DNA of 39,058 nt from Candidatus Sungiibacteriota bacterium (GTDB taxonomy: Bacteria > Patescibacteriota > Minisyncoccia > Sungbacterales > HO2-52-23), in the NCBI GenBank assembly GCA_016432465.1, contig CP066690.1, forward strand, positions 747,666 through 786,723, read 5' to 3'. Both the position numbers and the translations under genes were made by a program. Numbering within the stretch: the stretch's first letter is position 1; each line of letters starts with the position of its first letter. Of this stretch, positions 16,001-20,609 are shown piece after piece. A model generated the notes under the pieces. That model saw only the letters and a list, made by a program, of their open reading frames with translations. It had not been told where the DNA came from and made no database searches.

Positions 16001-16940
16001 ATGCAATCCCAATATTCCTCTTTATTCCCAGCCGGGATGCCGTCAACCCGGAAGTTATCTTGAAAACAGGTCTTCTTATTTTGCAGGATTTTTTGACTTT
16101 TTTCGGAATCTCTTCAAAGGTAAACCGAAACCAGAAGCAAAACCCGTCCAGGAATCAACGCGGTTTATTCCGCCTGCTTCGGTAAACCAAACGGAGAGCG
16201 AAAAGTCCGCAGACATAAAGCCGTCGCGTCCGAGCAAAGAATCTTTGCAGAAAATTCCAAAAGTGGAGACAAAAGAAATTCCTAAAGTAGCTTCTCCAAA
16301 AATTTCACCGAAGCCGTCACAAAAACTTTCCGGTAGCTATCGTTGTTGGCAGTATAATGTTAGCGGCGGAGGAGGAAGTTGCCGCATCTCACCTCCGTTA
16401 GTTCTGAAATCAGACGGTACATACTCGATGTCTTCAGAGGGGGGCACATATTCTATTGAAGGAGATCAAATCGTCCTTTCCGAGTCAAAAATAAGGGGCT
16501 CTGGAAAACTTCTTGAGGACAATATGCAGATTCGATTTGAATATGATTATAACGGGTGGCACCATACAATTACCTACCTTCGGGAAAATGTCGATGCGGA
16601 GTCTGTACCTGCCGAGGCAGCTATTCCCAAAGAAAAATATGTAGAAGTCACCCTGCACATCGTGTATCCAGAAGGAGATTATTCCGCAGACAGCGTGAAT
16701 ACCGTAACTCTTTATCCAAAAGAAGGTGGGTCGCAAGTGGCGCAGTCCCTCGCCTATGCCATAGATCGCTCTACAACGGAAGTTTGGTTTAGCAAGCGTT
16801 ACCCGAAACAAGGATTATTGACTGGCAAAGGTTACAAGGTGATGGTCTCAAGTGGTTTTGGGGAATGGCAAGTAGGCGAGCTTGATCTTAGTAAAGTAAC
16901 TGCAGATATAACGATAACTATCAATGCCTCCTCGCAGTAA
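13014..16940 (+). CDS. Giant secreted PA14-domain surface protein
   Basis: The 1308-aa protein begins with a signal peptide (hydrophobic residues about 10-28, cleavage near SFA-RHH). In order: an N-terminal beta domain; a Pro-rich linker (about 286-313); a PA14 carbohydrate-binding-type domain (about 322-462, with ISDDGIELRFDDEILISNW); two IPT/TIG-like modules (about 569-755, with NPTSGMAGMTVAVAGSGF); a first copy of a 75-80-aa beta module (about 757-836); a Lys/Pro/Glu linker; about eight tandem 8-aa TKTYGDIP-like repeats (about 920-985); a second copy of the beta module (about 1105-1189); and a final beta domain. It is probably an adhesin or cell-wall-associated factor. The ATG at 13014 is chosen because the signal peptide starts there; the frame is open upstream to 12843 but only inside the previous gene. 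Confidence 0.8.
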   Translation: MLTHTLRIRFLSSILLAVLVFSGAFFVLPKESFARHHCTPTQPSECYNHPPAPPEQKEIRILCDGRRNPNFWADSPTCTDVNQLRGGELMTIEGYDFIFNGTLSQYGFRLPNGSRSGGTIVSAYPGAPNKDPKGVFVKPDSNGRFTAIYKIDESAGDVSWFKPGAYPFFLEFRKNDPKDKGLVHQIGEKNLNIAAPKPSRIQGYKVGAPGQTVRVDGTNPTTADPYLFEVSRGSHSVSVDVPSEWSVGYTLCYNKTDCHNNNPLRTHTAYINVPKGGFADLWWHFTPPPPKPPEPPKPPPEPPKPQPPKPPLPSGGSCDVSFPEKKLHVCFFDGTGAPIGSEPALQQLNVDANDGSFVGKSRRFEFDWGNSFLANNWEKKERVSAVWRGKLRFGEGVYDFYTISDDGIELRFDDEILISNWSDHSSVHDESKDMKVVGGWHNVQVRWYQNVGSDKFEFGWKWKGDLPLPKPEAPGVDSKRVRPQGVVNLTSWVGFKNEYPAFIYFDNTRVKTATLSFDPNAKYWPGGPWFLVPLDTLNGEHQIKLTSIDGFVVSPPTTIEIYGGKDKIDPTLAVEPKTALVGDLIKIRGKGWTNAEKTILLVAPDEKKYELLNVENKCPKTGACYPGEIFYSAKIPENLATSVYYVMVFGAEGEKAAAELQILDIKKPESEKPIIILNPTSGMAGMTVAVAGSGFQPKSELTAKFDSEKLVLGQGAVFISDEKGSFSTIIQIPPATNSGKHIISFSSGIGVPTKTISGSYRCANSNTMPNCRTLPPIILKADGTYSISSEKGTYRIEEGGLFLSESKIRGVGAFLDNYLQVGFEYTYNNKKQTLIYLWEDLNNPPKLQENQTKSDYAEAEFTVIEKPIEKPIEKPIEEPVNKPPPADGEKPEDKPPEKPIEKPAQKPITPNPEKTDGVPAKTYGDIKSPTYGDVPTKTYGSVPIKTYGGIETKTYGDTPTKSYGDIPTKSYGDIPTKTYGDVEAPKYEDPKTAPGECNPNIPLYSQPGCRQPGSYLENRSSYFAGFFDFFRNLFKGKPKPEAKPVQESTRFIPPASVNQTESEKSADIKPSRPSKESLQKIPKVETKEIPKVASPKISPKPSQKLSGSYRCWQYNVSGGGGSCRISPPLVLKSDGTYSMSSEGGTYSIEGDQIVLSESKIRGSGKLLEDNMQIRFEYDYNGWHHTITYLRENVDAESVPAEAAIPKEKYVEVTLHIVYPEGDYSADSVNTVTLYPKEGGSQVAQSLAYAIDRSTTEVWFSKRYPKQGLLTGKGYKVMVSSGFGEWQVGELDLSKVTADITITINASSQ
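15774..15970 (+). repeat. 24-bp tandem repeats encoding TKTYGD(I/V)P
   Basis: About eight units of 24 bp, each containing a near-constant ACATATGG or CCTATGG core, encode an 8-residue Tyr/Gly/Asp/Pro unit. Units differ at third positions and at the I/V site. Such coding tandem repeats can change copy number by slippage, changing the length of a surface stalk. Confidence 0.85.
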
Positions 16941-16987
16941 TCCGAAGTTGGCTTGTTGATAGTTAAGAAACCTGGGTTTATCAATAG

Positions 16988-17080
16988 CCCCTACCGAGAT
17001 CCCTCAATATAGAGAAGGGAACCAGCCCTAAAGAAGGCCTAATGTGTCCCACTAGGCGGGGTTCCAGACCGAGGTACTCA
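16988..17080 (+). repeat. Intergenic structured repeat, copy 4
   Basis: CCCCTACCGAGATCCCTC, a CCCT/AGGG hairpin, AAAGAAGGCCTA, and then a different right half (GTGTCCCACTAGGCGGGGTTC, split as GTGTCCCACTAG + GCGGGGTTC) shared with the copy at 19.1 kb. CAGGATCTTTG and ACCCGCTCCGCTGAAGCT follow, as after copy 3. It lies between the 3' ends of the PA14 protein and the SbmA-like gene. Confidence 0.8.
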
Positions 17081-17171
17081 GGATCTTTGCGACCCCAACC
17101 CGCTCCGCTGAAGCTAGAGCGAGGCGAGCCGAGATGGGTAAGTGCGTCGTTCTTTCTAAATATGTCAAAAC

Positions 17172-17186
17172 TAAAAGGCCTTATTA
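17172..17186 (-). terminator. Weak intrinsic terminator of the SbmA-like gene
   Basis: On the minus strand GGCC-CTAATAA-GGCC is followed by TTTTAGTTTT, 10 bp past the stop codon. The stem is only 4-5 bp, but its position and T-run fit a terminator. Confidence 0.5.
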
Positions 17187-17196
17187 GGGCCCATAC

Positions 17197-18171
17197 TTAC
17201 TGTGGTTGAAATCTGTTGAGATTAGCCTCAAATTCGTGTAACCGCATCCAGATACTGCGCAGTCTGGTGATTACTTTCCAGTTACTAATGAAAATAGCCA
17301 GACTTGAACGTACTTCTCCGAAGGCATTAGATACCTGAACAACCACTCCCAGTGTTGCTAGTCCTGCCATTAAACTTGTACCCATGACAACATATGGCAG
17401 AATAACCAAGACTTGGCCATACAGATTAAGCCATAGGTCTACATAGCCTTTATGAAAATATAAGCGACGGTAATTACGTTTGACCCCCGAGAACAGATTG
17501 AACAGTACTGTTAAGTCTGAGTGGCTGGCTTTATATTCTTCGGCTAAAGCTAAATATTTTCTGAATTCTGCTTCTACAACCTGGTTATTATATTCCAGCT
17601 TCGGAAGTTTTTGGGCAACGAACCATGTTATGGTCATGCCGCCAATGGTTATCACGAGCGCTACCCAGACCAGTGATCCGGGGATGTCAGTCAAAAACAA
17701 GTATTTAACTTCTTTGCTTAATACCCATAGGACCGGTATAAACGCTATGAGCGTCATTACGGCATTAACTGCCTGAAGGCCCAGCGACTCAACGATCTCG
17801 GCAAAAAGCGCGGGATCTTCCTGCATTCGCTGGCTTTCGCCTTCGATCTTTACTGGTACAAGTTGCCAGCGCGGAAGATAATCGTTTGTTATGGCCTCAC
17901 GCCACCGGAGTCCGTAATGGCTGGTTACAAAAGTCATAATCGCGCCCAAAACTATCCAGATTGCGGCGAGTACTAAAAATCTTTCTAATCCGGCATTAAA
18001 CTCTTGAATGGTATGCTCTGCCGGTTTTTGCATGATGGTGTAAAACATGCCATACCATGTGTTGAATAATACAGCCAGACGCACCTGTCCGTAAGAAAGA
18101 AGAATTAAGACAGATCCGACTCCATATGCCCACCAAAACCACTTCCTGTTCCAGAAAAATGACTTTATCAT
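17197..18171 (-). CDS. SbmA/BacA-like peptide or cobalamin importer
   Basis: This 324-aa polytopic membrane protein of the SbmA/BacA-like family has family signatures HYGLRWREAITNDYLPRW and ESQRMQEDPALFAEIVESLGLQAVNAVMTLIAFIPVLW. Known members take up proline-rich peptides, bleomycin-like compounds or vitamin B12, driven by protons or by a fused ATPase. Here there is no ATPase domain, so it is the SbmA-type, proton-driven form by inference. A near-consensus promoter and a Shine-Dalgarno (AGAGGGAC) precede the ATG. Copies of the intergenic repeat lie on both sides (16988 and 18247), so it looks like an inserted unit. It is unexpected in a CPR-like genome. Confidence 0.85.
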   Translation of the reverse strand: MIKSFFWNRKWFWWAYGVGSVLILLSYGQVRLAVLFNTWYGMFYTIMQKPAEHTIQEFNAGLERFLVLAAIWIVLGAIMTFVTSHYGLRWREAITNDYLPRWQLVPVKIEGESQRMQEDPALFAEIVESLGLQAVNAVMTLIAFIPVLWVLSKEVKYLFLTDIPGSLVWVALVITIGGMTITWFVAQKLPKLEYNNQVVEAEFRKYLALAEEYKASHSDLTVLFNLFSGVKRNYRRLYFHKGYVDLWLNLYGQVLVILPYVVMGTSLMAGLATLGVVVQVSNAFGEVRSSLAIFISNWKVITRLRSIWMRLHEFEANLNRFQPQ

Positions 18172-18210
18172 TTACCGTCCCTCTTATTCGTTTTTCAGGT
18201 AACTGTATTC

Positions 18211-18239
18211 ATTGTATCATGGATATATAAACTAATCAA
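18211..18239 (-). promoter_or_regulatory. Promoter of the SbmA-like gene
   Basis: Minus strand TTGATT (18239-18234), a 17-bp spacer, TACAAT (18216-18211), with a leader of about 32 nt that carries AGAGGGAC 5 nt before the ATG. Confidence 0.75.
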
Positions 18240-18246
18240 TTTTTAA

Positions 18247-18336
18247 TCCCTACCGAGTCCCCTCACTAAGGAGAAGGAAATGACCCCCAAAGGAGCCCTT
18301 GGGTACTTGATTTAGGGATAATCGATACCGGAGAGG
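18247..18336 (+). repeat. Intergenic structured repeat, copy 5
   Basis: TCCCTACCGAGTCCCCTC, then CCCAA/TTGGG hairpin, GGTACTTGATTTAGGGA, ATCGATACCGG and GAGAGG, aligning along its length with copy 3. The left end ATCCCTA is complementary to TAGGGAT inside the element. From 18337 to 18466 I see no gene; a purine-rich stretch and possible weak hairpins only. Confidence 0.82.
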
Positions 18337-18466
18337 TCAGCAATGAGCAGAAGAGGTTCGGCGGGGTGAAGTAGGACACGGGATTTTGGATCTCGGTACG
18401 AAGGTCCGAATCTTTCCCCCGCAGTGAGGCTATGCTAAGTCAGGTGACTGAGACATATGTATAAAT

Positions 18467-19084
18467 ATGAATACCGAGAAAATAATTGATATTAGATTCA
18501 TTGCCCCAGTGGGCATAATGGTTTTCTTTGTTTTTATTTTTTCGCCTGCAAATTTTGTTGAAATCACCAGTTCCTTTTTAAGTATAAATTGGATAGCGAG
18601 TATAGTTGGTGTGTTAGGTGTCGGTTTTATAATTTCAAGTATCACTCATTTTTTAACAAGAATTTTCTTAGGCGAACCCATTGGCAAATATCCTCACGAC
18701 CTTGAAAAGATATTTAAATTAAAACAAGAAGACCCACCTAAAACAAAAAATCCTATTGCAGCTACAGAACTTGCTATCTGGATAAACTTAGGTTTGGAAG
18801 AGAAAGAAAGTGGGAAAGGCGTCGCAGATCAAATTCATAAGCGATGGAATATGGCCGAAGCCAACTTCAATGCAGCCATGGCAGTATTCGGAGGAGTAGC
18901 TATAGCCATTATTCTGACTTTAATGAATGGAGGCAGGTTGCATTTCCCGTCTTGTTATTGGTTTATTGCGTACTTTATTTTTGCTTTTTTTCTCTTCTGT
19001 ATTTTTATATTTAATGGCAAAAAAGCAAGAAAATCAGTGCTGGACATGGGTGATCTACTTGCTACAAGAAACCATCAATCATAG
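18467..19084 (+). CDS. Four-helix membrane protein, unknown function
   Basis: Not recognised. The 205-aa protein has two N-terminal helices (about residues 11-28 and 40-65), a charged cytoplasmic-looking middle (GEPIGKYPHDLEKIFKLKQ to HKRWNMAEANF, about 70-135), two C-terminal helices (about 137-152 and 160-182) and a basic tail. This hairpin-loop-hairpin layout is seen in small membrane effectors and transporter-like proteins but is not diagnostic. It is AT-rich, and copies of the intergenic repeat lie on both sides. Its place among AbiTii and a toxin-like gene makes a defence or toxin role possible, as inference only. Confidence 0.6.
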   Translation: MNTEKIIDIRFIAPVGIMVFFVFIFSPANFVEITSSFLSINWIASIVGVLGVGFIISSITHFLTRIFLGEPIGKYPHDLEKIFKLKQEDPPKTKNPIAATELAIWINLGLEEKESGKGVADQIHKRWNMAEANFNAAMAVFGGVAIAIILTLMNGGRLHFPSCYWFIAYFIFAFFLFCIFIFNGKKARKSVLDMGDLLATRNHQS

Positions 19085-19093
19085 ACCGACCGA

Positions 19094-19171
19094 TAGCCCT
19101 AAAGTTGATACACAAAAAGCGCTCAAAGAGCCCTTATGGTGTCTCAATTTGTGGGGTTCGCGACCGAGCCA
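19094..19171 (+). repeat. Intergenic structured repeat, copy 6 (diverged)
   Basis: GATAGCCCTAAAG, CTCAAAGAGCCCTTA, then GGTGTCTCAATTTGTGGGGTT and GACCGAG, aligning with the right half of copy 4 and the middle of copy 3. The left end has drifted. It ends about 33 nt before the ATG at 19205. Confidence 0.55.
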
Positions 19172-19204
19172 GTCAGCCCCCGACAGTCCTCCATAGAGTT
19201 ATTT

Positions 19205-19558
19205 ATGGAAAAGTTTACAGAAAGAGATTCATACAAAAAAGCGGCCGAAAAATTTGAACGACTTGGTCTTCTGGGAGTAACCGCTGAAGACCACAGAGAA
19301 ATAAAAAGTACGCCGCCGGAGGAGTTAGAGAAAAATCCGGGAAAAACTCGGGCAGAGTTGATGTCCGATGAAGAAATAACCCAATGGCTCAAAAAGCAAC
19401 GAGACCTGATAGAGGAGTTTTCGCAGGAAAAATACAAAGATAATTCCTTTGCGCAAAGTTACTTACCGGATCTTAGAAAAAAATTAGAACTCTCCATTCG
19501 GTACTTGAAAGAGATCGGCCGACTTCCTAGGAATTTTGAGGAGGAGAGACCTAGTTAA
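19205..19558 (+). CDS. Small charged helical hypothetical protein
   Basis: Not recognised. This 117-aa soluble, almost entirely helical protein is rich in Glu, Lys and Arg; a first helix (residues 2-20), a middle with SDEEITQWLKKQRDLIEEF and a last helix (LPDLRKKLELSIRYLKEIG). There is no membrane helix or cysteine pattern. The ATG at 19205 is preferred over 19136, because the longer frame would begin inside the intergenic repeat. It is the last gene before the region's composition changes. Confidence 0.55.
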   Translation: MEKFTERDSYKKAAEKFERLGLLGVTAEDHREIKSTPPEELEKNPGKTRAELMSDEEITQWLKKQRDLIEEFSQEKYKDNSFAQSYLPDLRKKLELSIRYLKEIGRLPRNFEEERPS

Positions 19559-19577
19559 GAAAATAGAATAAGAAAAA

Positions 19578-19595
19578 GCGCCAGTTTGCTGACGC
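19578..19595 (-). terminator. Intrinsic terminator of the 128-aa gene
   Basis: On the minus strand GCGTCAG-CAAA-CTGGCGC is followed by TTTTTC: a 7-bp stem with one G-U pair, 6 bp past the stop codon. Confidence 0.85.
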
Positions 19596-19601
19596 GTTGT
19601 T

Positions 19602-19988
19602 TCAAGACAGTTTTTGTAATGTTTTTTCAAGAGCAGCGATGAGTCCATGAGTAAGGGATTCTCGGTGCTCTAACAGATAAGCAGTTTGCTGCGTTTCGTC
19701 GAGCATGCAGAAAGATGGATCTGCGATACTTGCGAGTATTTCAAAGAGCTCAGTGAGGGGAGGGTTATCATCTAATGAATAACCGCTCATTGCAAATTTC
19801 ACGCTCCACGATCCATCGACGTGAAGCATGAGAGCATCCCAGCCGCCAATATCTTCGTTGCTGCAGATGCGGATTGCTTCGTAACCAACCCGTTGAAGTT
19901 GAATCGCGGGATCGCCGCCTATTTCCTTAAGTTTCGTGATGATTGCTGCTTTAAGATTCTGGATGCGTTCTTCCGTATGTATCGTCAT
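19602..19988 (-). CDS. Solitary hypothetical protein, 128 aa
   Basis: Not recognised. The soluble product has helical ends around a beta-containing middle (VGYEAIRICSNEDIGGWDALMLHVDGSWSVKF) and an acidic overall charge. The ATG at 19988 is fixed by a strong Shine-Dalgarno (GGGAGG, 6 nt upstream); the longer frame to 20048 is not supported. Promoter (TTGCAA, 16 bp, TATGCT), leader with ribosome site and terminator make it a self-contained unit, the same style as the genes at 2078 and 7826. Confidence 0.65.
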   Translation of the reverse strand: MTIHTEERIQNLKAAIITKLKEIGGDPAIQLQRVGYEAIRICSNEDIGGWDALMLHVDGSWSVKFAMSGYSLDDNPPLTELFEILASIADPSFCMLDETQQTAYLLEHRESLTHGLIAALEKTLQKLS

Positions 19989-20020
19989 TTGTAACCTCCC
20001 TTGGGAATGTCCCGAAGCCC

Positions 20021-20048
20021 AGCATAGCAGACAGAGTAAAATTTGCAA
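20021..20048 (-). promoter_or_regulatory. Promoter of the 128-aa gene
   Basis: Minus strand TTGCAA (20048-20043), a 16-bp spacer, TATGCT (20026-20021), with a leader of about 25 nt containing GGGAGG. Confidence 0.6.
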
Positions 20049-20147
20049 ATATACTCGGTTGCTGACAAATAGCCAAATCCCAATTTGGGGACTGTGGATA
20101 TCTCAATCTGGCTGTATGCGGTATTATAGATATTATAGAAGTATTGT

Positions 20148-20378
20148 ATGGAGTTTAAGTCAAAATCAATAATTCTCGTCTCTATCGTTGTTGTGGTTGT
20201 TATTGCGGCCGCCGGTTTTTGGTATTGGTCGCAAAAAAAATCCGCGGTTCCGGAAGAACCAGCAGCGGAAGTAAAAGACGGCTTGGGCGCGGAGGTATTT
20301 AAAAAAAGTAATAATCCCTTATCCAACGAACTCCCCGAAACAAACCCCTTTAATGTCGACACCAACCCTTTTAGATAG
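20148..20378 (+). CDS. 76-aa membrane stub with LPETNPF tail
   Basis: This short protein has one strong membrane helix (about residues 8-26), a basic stop-transfer, an acidic linker and the C-terminus ELPETNPFNVDTNPFR. The larger Cys-repeat protein at 25588 has the same plan in its first 60 residues (helix, acidic linker, SLPETNPFEIKSNPF), followed by Cys repeats. This gene therefore looks like either a stand-alone anchor or the head of a gene that lost its repeats. Downstream a CGCTA/TAGCG hairpin with an inner AGATG/CATCT stem (about 20389-20419) may end transcription. Confidence 0.6.
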   Translation: MEFKSKSIILVSIVVVVVIAAAGFWYWSQKKSAVPEEPAAEVKDGLGAEVFKKSNNPLSNELPETNPFNVDTNPFR

Positions 20379-20434
20379 ATGAGTCCCGCTAGAGATGAAA
20401 CCCCATCTTTAATATAGCGTATGATGAGCGATTT

Positions 20435-20559
20435 ATCCCCCCACCTTCCCAGAATACCCTGCAGTTTAGGAAGTCAGACTTCCATTGCTGCGGGGATGAA
20501 TGGGCGCCGTAGAAGTCCTCCCCGCGGGGTCCAATACCCCGCTAGGAAGGTGGGGGGAT
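20435..20559. repeat. 125-bp multi-stem inverted repeat, REP-like
   Basis: The closing stem is perfect over 15 bp: ATCCCCCCACCTTCC (20435-20449) with GGAAGGTGGGGGGAT (20545-20559). Inside: CCCTGCAG/CTGCGGGG (20457-20464, 20488-20495) around the hairpin GGAAGT-CAG-ACTTCC (20469-20483), and GCGGGG-TCCAATA-CCCCGC (20524-20542). This multi-branched form suits a REP sequence mobilised by a RAYT/IS200-type transposase or a structured RNA. No transposase is in the window. Confidence 0.8.
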
Positions 20560-20609
20560 TTATTTCAGAACAAAATAAGTGTTAAAATTAGCCCCAAATC
20601 TCTAACGGG

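Noticed and set aside
15456-16046. 196-aa minus-strand frame opposite the TYGD repeats
   Set aside because: Its Phe/Trp/Ile-rich repetitive translation arises from the antisense of the coding tandem repeat; the + strand frame continues through it with sensible domains.
10211-19171. Reading the intergenic repeats as classical integron attC sites
   Set aside because: I could not find paired RYYYAAC/GTTRRRY core sites at their ends, and no IntI-type integrase lies in the window. The cassette idea is kept only as a hypothesis with another site type.
10127-19200. A duplicate of the tRNA-Gln 3' end marking an island's far att site
   Set aside because: I looked for GGTTCGAGACC and GACTCCCCA further right. 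Only T-arm-like fragments (GGGGTTCGCGACCGAG) inside the repeat copies were seen, which are too dissimilar.
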